From NCBI GenBank assembly GCA_900769525.1, contig CAAGGY010000083.1:1-6137 (forward strand): 6,137 nucleotides of DNA, read 5' to 3'. Source of the stretch: an uncultured Alistipes sp. GTDB lineage: Bacteria; Bacteroidota; Bacteroidia; Bacteroidales; Rikenellaceae. Below are positions 1-6,014 of the stretch, piece after piece. Numbering within the stretch: the first letter of the stretch is position 1; each line of letters opens with the position of its first letter. The notes under the pieces were generated by a model. That model worked only from the letters and a program-made list of their open reading frames with translations. It was not told the DNA's origin and did not search any database. A program made the translations under genes and the position numbers.

Positions 1-4
1 AACA

Positions 5-220
5 CGTCATTCCGAGCGAAGGCAACCGAGAGGACTGGAGCAGTAGGGCGTTGTATGCCTGAGCGTGGGAATCTACCGCTGTTTAATGGCATATAGTAAC
101 GAGAGGGATAGACAGCGCAATGTTATCATAAATGTTACTTAACAAAGGTTGATTGCCACAGAATTGCATAGGCCGTTAGCGGTATCATTAAAGCTTTCGG
201 ATGCAATTCTTCGCAATGAC
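5..220. repeat. Composite intergenic repeat, copy 1
   Basis: First of two tandem copies of a non-coding unit (216 bp). It begins CGTCATTCCGAGCGAA and ends TTCTTCGCAATGAC, so the ends form an imperfect inverted repeat (GTCATTCCGA against GTCATTGCGA when the end is read in reverse). The left arm (5-91) and right arm (141-220) match copy 2 closely; the centre (92-140) differs. The right arm contains a perfect 10 bp inverted repeat, AGAATTGCAT at 160-169 and ATGCAATTCT at 201-210, with a small CCG/CGG hairpin in its loop. There is no credible coding sequence: the open frames crossing it on the minus strand look like repeat artefacts. GTCATTnCGA-ended repeats are common in Bacteroidota intergenic DNA; the mobilising agent, if any, is unknown. 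Confidence 0.85.
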
Positions 221-230
221 GATATAAACA

Positions 231-437
231 CGTCATTCCGAGCGAAGGCAACCGAGAGGACTGGAGCAGTAGGGCGATGTATGCCTGAGCGTGGGAATCT
301 ACCGCTGTTTAATGGCAGAGATAAATGAGAGGGAGACAGTATCAGTACTGTTAAAAAAACAAGGGTTGATTGCCACAGAATTGCATAGGCCGTTAGCGGT
401 ATCATTAAGGCTGTCGGATGCAATTCCTCGCAATGAC
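231..437. repeat. Composite intergenic repeat, copy 2
   Basis: Second tandem copy (207 bp), separated from copy 1 by GATATAAACA. Bases 227-317 match 1-91 with one mismatch (T51/A277). Bases 358-437 match 141-220 with four mismatches. The centre (318-357) is 9 bp shorter than in copy 1 and diverged. The right-arm stem is retained as 9 bp (GAATTGCAT / ATGCAATTC). The unit ends only 19 bp before the methyltransferase ATG, so the promoter or leader of that gene probably lies in or is shaped by this repeat. Confidence 0.85.
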
Positions 438-456
438 TAAATAATTAAACATAAAT

Positions 457-1092
457 ATGGAGAATCTTGAACACTATATCTTGGCAAATACCAAGCCTGA
501 GGAGGAGCTACTACATCGCCTTGAGCGTGAGACCTACCTGCGTGTTATCAACCCACGAATGATATCGGGGCACCTGCAGGGCAAGCTCCTCGAGATGCTT
601 GTGCGCATGATGCGTCCTAAGCGTGTACTCGAGATTGGCACGTTCACTGGCTACTCGGCACTAAGCATTGCTCGTGGCTTGGAGGATGACGCTCTGCTCG
701 ACACCATCGAGGTCGATGACGAGCTTGAGGAGATTGCAGCGAAATATTTCGAGGCATCTGAGTATGGTCACCGCATACGTCAGCACGTTGGCTCTGCCCT
801 CGACGTTGTGCCAAAGCTCGGCGAGGTCTACGATATGGTCTTTATCGATGGCGACAAGCGCGAGTATCCCGCCTACTATAATATGTTGATGGACGGAGGC
901 TATGTGCGTAGTGGCTCGGTGCTTCTGGCAGATAATATCTTGTGGTATGGCAAGGTGGCTGAGCCTATTGCCCACAACGACCGCCACACAGAGGCTATTG
1001 TCGAGTTTAACCGTATGGTCTGCGAGGATGAGCGTGTCGACAATGTTATAGTCCCCATCCGCGACGGAATTAATATGATTCGCATAAAATAG
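457..1092 (+). CDS. SAM-dependent O-methyltransferase (family 3, catechol/caffeoyl-CoA OMT type)
   Basis: A 211-residue cytosolic Rossmann-fold methyltransferase, the normal size for the small bacterial members of O-methyltransferase family 3. SAM-binding motif I is VLEIGTFTGYSAL at residues 57-69, and the acidic residue that usually holds the SAM ribose is E85 in TIEVDD. FIDGDK (129-134) and LADN (157-160) supply the D131, D159 and N160 set that binds the divalent metal in this family. The family methylates a hydroxyl group on catechol-like or other small acceptors, but the true substrate cannot be read from the sequence. The ATG at 457 is favoured because the helical N-terminus typical of the family follows it directly. 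No clear TAnnTTTG box is visible between the repeat and the start. It stands alone, with its own terminator. Confidence 0.93.
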   Translation: MENLEHYILANTKPEEELLHRLERETYLRVINPRMISGHLQGKLLEMLVRMMRPKRVLEIGTFTGYSALSIARGLEDDALLDTIEVDDELEEIAAKYFEASEYGHRIRQHVGSALDVVPKLGEVYDMVFIDGDKREYPAYYNMLMDGGYVRSGSVLLADNILWYGKVAEPIAHNDRHTEAIVEFNRMVCEDERVDNVIVPIRDGINMIRIK

Positions 1093-1094
1093 AG

Positions 1095-1124
1095 ATAGCA
1101 CACCTTAATGGTGTGCTATTTTTT
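1095..1124 (+). terminator. Rho-independent terminator of the O-methyltransferase
   Basis: A perfect 10 bp stem, ATAGCACACC (1095-1104) with GGTGTGCTAT (1110-1119), closes a five-base TTAAT loop and is followed by a T run to 1124. It starts three bases after the methyltransferase stop codon. The convergent YgbA-family gene ends at 1123, so the hairpin also lies just beyond that gene, but its T tract on the minus strand is weak. Confidence 0.9.
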
Positions 1125-1416
1125 ATTTGTTTATCAGATGTTTGATAGCCGCCACAGGGTCGTAGATTATCATTCGTGGCCCTGCCCAGCGCATCACCTC
1201 GCGAATCTTGGCTCGCATATCGCTCTTGTAGCAGTGTATTGGACAGCGTTTGCACGCAGGCTTCTGGTCGCCAAACTTGCAGCGTGTGAGGCGTTGCTCT
1301 GCATAGCGTAGCAACTCCGTATACTCCTCGTTAAGCTCCTCCATGCCCAACTTATGTCGGCAGTAGAGTCTAATCATCTTGGCCACCACGGCCTTCTCAT
1401 TCTCAATTCGTGACAT
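1123..1416 (-). CDS. ygbA: YgbA-family protein (nitrous oxide-stimulated promoter family)
   Basis: A 97-residue basic protein that I recognise as the YgbA / nitrous-oxide-stimulated promoter family. Family landmarks are MIRLYCRHK (14-22), LLRYAEQRLTRCKF (35-48), CKRCPIHCY (55-63) and VMRWAGPRM. Cysteines at 19, 46, 55, 58 and 62, with two histidines nearby (21, 61), suggest a bound metal or Fe-S cluster, which is inference. In enterobacteria ygbA belongs to the NO-responsive NsrR regulon and is linked to growth under nitrosative stress; the biochemical role is unsettled. Its ATG lies three bases after the stop of the ZIP transporter gene, so the two are almost certainly cotranscribed and perhaps translationally coupled. 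It is full length for the family. Confidence 0.88.
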   Translation of the reverse strand: MSRIENEKAVVAKMIRLYCRHKLGMEELNEEYTELLRYAEQRLTRCKFGDQKPACKRCPIHCYKSDMRAKIREVMRWAGPRMIIYDPVAAIKHLINK

Positions 1417-1419
1417 AGG

Positions 1420-2199
1420 CTATCCGAGTGCTACATCCAAAATCATCATAATCACGAAGCCCACTGCAAAGGCGATAGTTCCCGTGTCGGAGTGGCTGCC
1501 CTGCTGTGTCTCGGGTATAAGCTCCTCGACAACGACATAGAGCATAGCACCTGCCGAGAATGCGAGAAGGTAGGGTAGTGCTGGCGACATATACTCGTAT
1601 AGGCCTATCATCAACGCCGCAGATAGTGGCTCTACAATGCCCGATAGACCTCCGAAGAACCACGAGCGACGGCGTGACATACCCTCGGCACGTAATGGCA
1701 GAGAGATGATAGCACCTTCGGGGATATTCTGAATCGCCATACCCACAGCTAAAGCCATTGCCGCAGCCATTGTCACCGTAGTATCTCCCGCCATAGCACC
1801 TGCCACCACAGCACCCACAGCCATACCCTCCGGTATGTTGTGTAGTGTCACGGCAAGCATGAGCATCTGCCTGCGTCCTAAGTGCGAGCGAGGACCCTCA
1901 GGAGTGTTGTCGCCAATGGGGTGGAGATGCGGAATGAAGCTGTCAAGAGCAAGCAGAAAGAGCATACCAAGTATTATGCCCACAGCGGCAGGTAGCCAAC
2001 TCATGCGTCCCATCGACTCCGATAGCTCTATCGAGGGTATTATTAGCGACCACACCGATGCTGCAACCATCACACCCGCCGCAAAGCCCAGCAACGCCTT
2101 ATTGAGTTGCGATGCTACGCTCTGTCGCGTGAATAGCACTGCAGAGGCGCCCAACACCGTGCCCAGGAATGGTATTATGAGAATGGTGAGTAGATTCAT
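1420..2199 (-). CDS. ZIP-family divalent metal transporter (GufA-like)
   Basis: A 259-residue inner-membrane transporter of the ZIP family, which moves zinc, iron(II) or related divalent cations into the cytosol. About eight hydrophobic segments are visible. The signature metal-site motifs are HNIPEG at 120-125 and QNIPEG at 157-162, with E190-P and EELIPE (225-230) in later segments. A histidine-bearing loop (FIPHLHP, 88-94) sits between segments 3 and 4 and may be a metal-handling loop. The start is placed at the ATG at 2197-2199, with an A-rich AAAACAAAAT leader. The frame stays open upstream to a TTG at 2226, but that lies in the terminator hairpin stem and would add nine non-hydrophobic residues ahead of the first membrane helix. 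It is followed at three bases by ygbA. Metal specificity cannot be decided here. Confidence 0.92.
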   Translation of the reverse strand: MNLLTILIIPFLGTVLGASAVLFTRQSVASQLNKALLGFAAGVMVAASVWSLIIPSIELSESMGRMSWLPAAVGIILGMLFLLALDSFIPHLHPIGDNTPEGPRSHLGRRQMLMLAVTLHNIPEGMAVGAVVAGAMAGDTTVTMAAAMALAVGMAIQNIPEGAIISLPLRAEGMSRRRSWFFGGLSGIVEPLSAALMIGLYEYMSPALPYLLAFSAGAMLYVVVEELIPETQQGSHSDTGTIAFAVGFVIMMILDVALG

Positions 2200-2210
2200 A
2201 TTTTGTTTTG

Positions 2211-2250
2211 AATAAAGGGGGCTCAAGCAAATATTATGCTTTGAGCCCCC
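2211..2250 (-). terminator. GC-rich hairpin between rubrerythrin and ZIP transporter
   Basis: A perfect 10 bp stem, GGGGGCTCAA (2217-2226) with TTGAGCCCCC (2241-2250), extends by GCA/TGC past a single bulged T. On the minus strand it is followed by TTTATT (2211-2216), so it reads as the rubrerythrin terminator. It ends about 11 bases before the ZIP ATG, so it is also effectively part of that gene's leader. The minus-strand loop holds AATATTTG (2228-2235), one mismatch from the -7 box, but no partner -33 TTG is seen; a promoter there is speculative. Confidence 0.85.
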
Positions 2251-2271
2251 TTGCTTTGGTTTTTATAACTA

Positions 2272-2808
2272 TTAATAGTTCTCAGCCTTAATCTGGAAGT
2301 ATGCCTTAGGGTGTACACATACTGGACATACCTCAGGAGCCTGCTTGCCCACGTGGATGTGACCGCAGTTAGAGCACTGCCAGATCATATCGCCATCGCG
2401 AGAGAATACCAAGCCACCCTCAACATTTGCCAAGAGCTTGCGGTAGCGCTCCTCGTGCTCCTTCTCGATCTTACCAACCTCCTCGAACAAGAATGCGATG
2501 TGGTCGAAGCCCTCCTCGCGAGCATCCTTAGCCATCTGGTCGTACATATCTGTCCACTCGTAGTTCTCGCCCTCAGCAGCAGACTTGAGGTTCTCAGCTG
2601 TTGAGCCGATACCGTTCAAGAGCTTGAACCAGATCTCAGCGTGCTCCTTCTCGTTAGCAGCAGTCTCCTCGAAAATCTTAGCGATCTGAACGTAGCCGTC
2701 CTTCTTAGCCTTAGATGCGAAATATGTGTACTTGTTGCGTGCCTGTGACTCACCAGCAAATGCCTCCCACAAGTTCTTCTCAGTCTTAGTTCCTTTCAAA
2801 TCTTTCAT
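2272..2808 (-). CDS. rbr: Rubrerythrin
   Basis: A 178-residue cytosolic non-haem iron peroxidase that reduces hydrogen peroxide to water with electrons from rubredoxin or an NAD(P)H-linked reductase. The N-terminal ferritin-like four-helix domain (about 1-130) begins with KGTKTEKNLWEAFAGESQAR, the classical rubrerythrin opening. Its diiron ligands are visible as E20, E53-x-x-H56, E81, E84 and E115-x-x-H118. The C-terminal rubredoxin domain has C145-x2-C148 and C161-x2-C164, the short-spaced Fe(Cys)4 site of rubrerythrins. Domain order is the classical one, not the reversed form. Size is normal and no key residue is missing. A good promoter lies upstream (2874-2903) and a hairpin follows the gene. 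In anaerobic Bacteroidales this enzyme is a main peroxide scavenger. Confidence 0.97.
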   Translation of the reverse strand: MKDLKGTKTEKNLWEAFAGESQARNKYTYFASKAKKDGYVQIAKIFEETAANEKEHAEIWFKLLNGIGSTAENLKSAAEGENYEWTDMYDQMAKDAREEGFDHIAFLFEEVGKIEKEHEERYRKLLANVEGGLVFSRDGDMIWQCSNCGHIHVGKQAPEVCPVCVHPKAYFQIKAENY

Positions 2809-2873
2809 AGTCTTATTAGTTTTTAGGTTTGTAATTATTTTCGTTTTTTTAGTTTATTTCCCTTTTCCTGATG

Positions 2874-2903
2874 CAAAGATAGAAGTTATTTTTTTATTTG
2901 CAA
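2874..2903 (-). promoter_or_regulatory. Rubrerythrin promoter (Bacteroidota sigma type)
   Basis: On the minus strand TATCTTTG (2874-2881) matches the Bacteroidota -7 consensus TAnnTTTG exactly. A TTG (2901-2903) lies 19 bases upstream as the -33 element, with an A-rich spacer. Transcription would start near 2867, giving an A-rich leader of about 58 bases before the ATG at 2808. No obvious operator palindrome is visible. Confidence 0.82.
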
Positions 2904-2992
2904 TAGTTTTTTGATTCTATTATTTTATGATTGTATAGGTTTTGCTTATGCGTAATGGTGAAAGCAATCAAAACTGCCTATGCTATATATAA

Positions 2993-3029
2993 GTACCCCT
3001 GCCTAATCGTTGTGACTAAGCAGGGGAAC
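2993..3029 (-). terminator. Putative terminator of the lipoprotein gene
   Basis: A 7 bp GC-rich stem, CCCCTGC (2996-3002) with GCAGGGG (3020-3026), extends by GT/AC across one A-A mismatch. It lies about 18 bases beyond the stop of the minus-strand lipoprotein gene. The minus-strand tail (TACTTATATATA) is only T-rich, so termination is likely but not certain. Confidence 0.65.
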
Positions 3030-3046
3030 ATAGGTGGTTGAGGGTG

Positions 3047-4249
3047 TTACTCAACTCGTCGCAGAACTATGCGATCTGTGCCTCTATCCCAGACCATATA
3101 CTTCGTTGTTGAGTCGGCCCAGTATGCCGAGATTATCATCTCTTTAGTGCCATAGTCATCGTACTCGATAGTGAGCACCCTCGACTCTGGGTCAAATCTC
3201 CAGCCGAATGGCTCTGTCACTAACTCAAATGGTGGAAGCATTGGCACAAAACACTCCTCGCCTCGGCCATCGGCATTGAGAGTAAAGTCAGAAAATACGC
3301 CGCCCGCCGCATTCCATTGGCCATTCCATGCATCAGCATACTCGACGTGGCTCATATCATTGTCGAAGTAGCGCAACACACCACACTCACGCCACTTGCT
3401 ATCGTTGAGCTCCTGCGCAAGGGCCTCAACATCGTAGTCGCCGTGGTTGTGCATAATACTCTCCATCTGAGCCTCAGCATCGCAAATCTCTTTCAGCCAC
3501 TCGTACATAAATGTCTGAGCATACTCTTCGATTGATAGCTTGCCTCCCTCATCGAATATGAGGTGGTGGAGCTCATACTTGGTGATAATCTCACGACCAC
3601 TGCCGTCCACCATCTTCTCTGTGTTAGATATTCCCGCAATCTTGCCAAGCATCACAGCCTGAGTACCGTCAAAGTAGAGTAGCTCTGCTACTAACTTCTC
3701 GCCACTCTCGCTATACGAGCTTAGAAGGATGTTGCTATCTTCGTTATACTCCCAGTAGTATGTTGAGTAGAAGCCCTTGATACCCCACATCTCCATGTGG
3801 TATTCAATGTCTAAGTCGCTGGGCGCAGGGGAAAATATAGAGATGATTTTGCCATTGTCGTCAGCCTGAATGGTGCCACCGTATGATATACCAACCAAGT
3901 CGTATTGGCCATACCATGCACACTTTGTACCCTCGATAACATTGGCCATAAATATCGACTCTGTGCGAAGTGGCGCGGAAGTAAACATCGCAACAAACTT
4001 CTCATCGTCAATCTCGCCCTGCTGCATCGACACAAGCTGGAGTACATCCATCATATTTTGAAGTGTCTGATTCGATTCTGGCAGTTCGTGGCCCATATAG
4101 GTTGTGTAGTTCTTGCCACTCTCGGTGTCGACACCATTCTCGAGTCCTGGAACATTATCCTGCCAATCATCTTTTAGTAAGTCCCTCTCTTTGTTGCACG
4201 CTGTGAGCATTAGCGCAATCATTGAGGTAATTAATAATATAGGTCTCAT
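3047..4249 (-). CDS. Unrecognised lipoprotein with two similar beta-rich domains
   Basis: A 400-residue predicted lipoprotein; I do not recognise a named family. The signal peptide runs to a clear lipobox, L15-T-A-C18, so the mature protein should be lipid-anchored at C18. The following NKERD resembles, weakly, the charged signals that send Bacteroidota lipoproteins to the cell surface. Residues ~79-205 and ~272-396 look like two copies of one domain: AWYGQYD (111-117) against AWNGQWN (307-313), QADDNGK (128-134) against NADGRGE (325-331), and matching tryptophan- and tyrosine-rich strand patterns after each. A helical stretch (~240-285) joins them. The strand pattern recalls lipocalin-like lipoproteins, but that is only an impression. 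It has its own promoter and terminator and no partner gene in the window. No function is assigned. Confidence 0.85.
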   Translation of the reverse strand: MRPILLITSMIALMLTACNKERDLLKDDWQDNVPGLENGVDTESGKNYTTYMGHELPESNQTLQNMMDVLQLVSMQQGEIDDEKFVAMFTSAPLRTESIFMANVIEGTKCAWYGQYDLVGISYGGTIQADDNGKIISIFSPAPSDLDIEYHMEMWGIKGFYSTYYWEYNEDSNILLSSYSESGEKLVAELLYFDGTQAVMLGKIAGISNTEKMVDGSGREIITKYELHHLIFDEGGKLSIEEYAQTFMYEWLKEICDAEAQMESIMHNHGDYDVEALAQELNDSKWRECGVLRYFDNDMSHVEYADAWNGQWNAAGGVFSDFTLNADGRGEECFVPMLPPFELVTEPFGWRFDPESRVLTIEYDDYGTKEMIISAYWADSTTKYMVWDRGTDRIVLRRVE

Positions 4250-4291
4250 AGTTGTAAGATTTAAAGTGTTGTTTCGGCCATTTTCTTAGTG

Positions 4292-4323
4292 CAAAGTTAC
4301 TGCCTAAACAACGAAACGCCAAA
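4292..4323 (-). promoter_or_regulatory. Promoter of the lipoprotein gene
   Basis: On the minus strand TAACTTTG (4292-4299) is an exact TAnnTTTG -7 box, with TTTG (4320-4323) 20 bases upstream as the -33 element. The start point would be near 4285, giving a leader of about 36 bases. Inverted 7-mers TTTCGGC (4272-4278) and GCCGAAA (4331-4337) flank the promoter; they could be operator half-sites or chance. Confidence 0.82.
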
Positions 4324-4366
4324 TTTTAGAGCCGAAAGTTTTTCTATTGGGGTTGTTGAACTGTGT

Positions 4367-4383
4367 TGAAAATCAGCGAGTTA
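4367..4383 (+). repeat. 17 bp direct repeat, copy 1
   Basis: TGAAAATCAGCGAGTTA occurs here and again, identically, 49 bases downstream. It sits in the divergent intergenic region between the lipoprotein and the antiporter. Its role is unknown: it could be a regulator site or the remnant of a dispersed intergenic repeat. Confidence 0.8.
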
Positions 4384-4415
4384 TGAGCGCTGAAATTCTT
4401 AGTTTTTCATCTTGC

Positions 4416-4432
4416 TGAAAATCAGCGAGTTA
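4416..4432 (+). repeat. 17 bp direct repeat, copy 2
   Basis: Exact second copy of TGAAAATCAGCGAGTTA, start-to-start distance 49 bases. It lies about 75 bases before the -7 box of the antiporter gene. A weaker related piece (GCGCTGAAATTC, from 4388) lies between the two copies. Confidence 0.8.
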
Positions 4433-4506
4433 CACAGATAATACTTTATTTATCCTCTAATGTATTGATTATTAGGGTGTTGAGTATTAGTTTGCTGGCT
4501 TGGTTT

Positions 4507-4514
4507 TACTTTTG
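4507..4514 (+). promoter_or_regulatory. -7 box of the antiporter promoter
   Basis: TACTTTTG matches TAnnTTTG exactly. The nearest TTG elements upstream are not ideally spaced (12 and 24 bases), so the -33 element is uncertain. Transcription would begin near 4521, about 43 bases before the ATG at 4564. The box lies inside an open frame that extends upstream of that ATG, which argues against a longer protein. Confidence 0.65.
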
Positions 4515-4563
4515 CACGCAAATTGCTGGGAGTGCTACAAACACAAAAAAACTTAGTTGTGAT

Positions 4564-6012
4564 ATGCAGACAAAAAGTACAAACACTACATTTCGCCTAA
4601 GCGTAATGACGCTTGCGATTATGAACGTTACGGCCGTTGTGAGCCTTCGAGGTCTCGCCTCCGAGGCTATCTATGGTATTCAGTCGGCCTTCTACTACCT
4701 CTTTGCTGCCATCGTCTTTTTGATTCCTACGGCGATGGTTGCTGCCGAGCTTGCGGCGATGTTCTCGCAGAAGCAGGGTGGTGTATTTCGATGGGTTGGC
4801 GAGGCCTTTGGTCCACGATTTGGATTCCTCGCTATATGGCTTCAGTGGATTCAGTCGACAATATGGTATCCCACGGTCTTGACCTTTGGTGCCGTGAGTA
4901 TCGCCTTTATTGGCACTGACCCCACGGCCGATGCAGCCTTAGCCTCTAATCGAGTATTTACCCTTATTGTTGTGCTTGCCATCTACTGGCTTGCAACCAT
5001 CATTGCCCTCAAGGGACTAAGCTGGGTGGGTAAGGTGAGTAAGTGGGGTGGTATCATCGGTAAAACCACCCCCGCCGCTATCTTGATACTTCTGGCTATT
5101 GTCTATCTGGCCAAGGGTGGTCATAACAACCTCAACGTGCACACCAGCTTCTTCCCCGACCTTACGAACTTCTCGAACCTTGTGCTTGCCTCGAGTATCT
5201 TCCTCTTCTATGCCGGTATGGAGATGATGGGTATCCACGTTATGGATGTCGACAAACCAGCAAAGAACTACCCACGAGCTATTATCATCGGCTCGCTCAT
5301 TACGGTAATTATCTTTATTCTCGGCACGTTTGCTCTCGGTATTGTCGTGCCAGCTAAGGAGATGAGCCTCACGCAGACGCTGCTCATCGGCTTCGATAGC
5401 TACTTTAAGTTCTTGAAGATGTCGTGGATGGGACCTATCATCGCCATCGCCCTTGTCTTTGGAGTTTTGGCTGGCGTCTTGACATGGGTGTCGGGACCTT
5501 CGAAGGGTATCTTTACCGTAGGTCGTGCGGGCTATCTACCACCATTCTTCCAACGCACCAACTCGCAGGGTGTGCAGCGCAATATTCTGCTTGTTCAGGG
5601 TGTTATCGTTACGATTCTGGGTATGCTGTTTGTCGTTATGCCCTCGGTGCAGTCGTTCTACCAGATTCTCTCGCAGCTTACGGTGTTGCTCTACCTTATA
5701 ATGTATATGATGATGTTTGCTGCGGCCATCACGCTGCGCTATCGTCGTCCCAATGTTGAGCGTCCGTTCCGCCTCGGTCGTGGCAATGCCCTTATGTGGA
5801 TTCTTGCGGGCCTTGGCTTTTGTGGCTCGTTGCTTGCCTTTGTGCTTAGCTTCATTCCACCTTCGCAGATTGCCACAGGTAGCAAGACGGTATGGTTCTC
5901 GGTGCTTATCATCGGAGCTATCGTCGTGGTGGTGATACCATTTATAATATATGCGATGCGTAAGCCTGAGTGGAAGGCCGCCGATGCCGATATCGAGCCA
6001 TTTGGCGAGTAG
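4564..6012 (+). CDS. APC-family amino-acid antiporter, GadC-like (glutamate:GABA type)
   Basis: A 482-residue inner-membrane transporter of the APC superfamily with about 12 hydrophobic segments. It resembles GadC-type glutamate:GABA antiporters along its length: the segment-1 region (SVMTLAIMNVTAVVSLRG), GGVFRWVGEAFGPRFGF (72-88), FFPDL (196-200), YAGMEMMGIHV (216-226), the WVSGPSKGI stretch (308-316) and LSFIPP (428-433). E. coli GadC swaps external glutamate for cytosolic GABA in acid resistance. Here the protein ends at IEPFGE, near where the GadC C-terminal plug would begin, so the pH-sensing plug is absent. No decarboxylase or glutaminase gene is adjacent, so substrates are uncertain. 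The start is the ATG at 4564; the frame runs back to an ATT at 4465 but crosses the promoter, and the added residues are unlike the family. Confidence 0.88.
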   Translation: MQTKSTNTTFRLSVMTLAIMNVTAVVSLRGLASEAIYGIQSAFYYLFAAIVFLIPTAMVAAELAAMFSQKQGGVFRWVGEAFGPRFGFLAIWLQWIQSTIWYPTVLTFGAVSIAFIGTDPTADAALASNRVFTLIVVLAIYWLATIIALKGLSWVGKVSKWGGIIGKTTPAAILILLAIVYLAKGGHNNLNVHTSFFPDLTNFSNLVLASSIFLFYAGMEMMGIHVMDVDKPAKNYPRAIIIGSLITVIIFILGTFALGIVVPAKEMSLTQTLLIGFDSYFKFLKMSWMGPIIAIALVFGVLAGVLTWVSGPSKGIFTVGRAGYLPPFFQRTNSQGVQRNILLVQGVIVTILGMLFVVMPSVQSFYQILSQLTVLLYLIMYMMMFAAAITLRYRRPNVERPFRLGRGNALMWILAGLGFCGSLLAFVLSFIPPSQIATGSKTVWFSVLIIGAIVVVVIPFIIYAMRKPEWKAADADIEPFGE

Positions 6013-6014
6013 AG

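Noticed and set aside
139..423. 94-residue open frame on the minus strand across the repeats
   Set aside because: It lies wholly in the duplicated non-coding repeat, spans the boundary between the units, and has no recognisable motif, leader or partner.
1..456. CRISPR array
   Set aside because: There are only two long units with diverged centres, not short repeats with regular spacers, and no cas gene is present.
661..1103. Overlapping open frames in the methyltransferase region on both strands
   Set aside because: They are shadows of the methyltransferase, which has clear family motifs in its own frame.
2726..2914. 62-residue hydrophobic plus-strand open frame
   Set aside because: It overlaps the rubrerythrin 5' end and its promoter in antisense; the hydrophobic residues come from T-rich leader DNA.
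2926..2990. Imperfect inverted repeats (GATTG/CAATC, TTGCTT/AAGCAA) between the rubrerythrin promoter and the lipoprotein terminator
   Set aside because: The arms are short and in AT-rich DNA with no gene start nearby on the plus strand; there is not enough to call a small RNA or riboswitch.
4291..4300. GTAACTTTGC on the minus strand, which fits the GTAnnTTTGC core used by CTnDOT-type integrases
   Set aside because: It coincides with the lipoprotein -7 promoter box, which explains the match, and no integrase, element boundary or second att copy is present.
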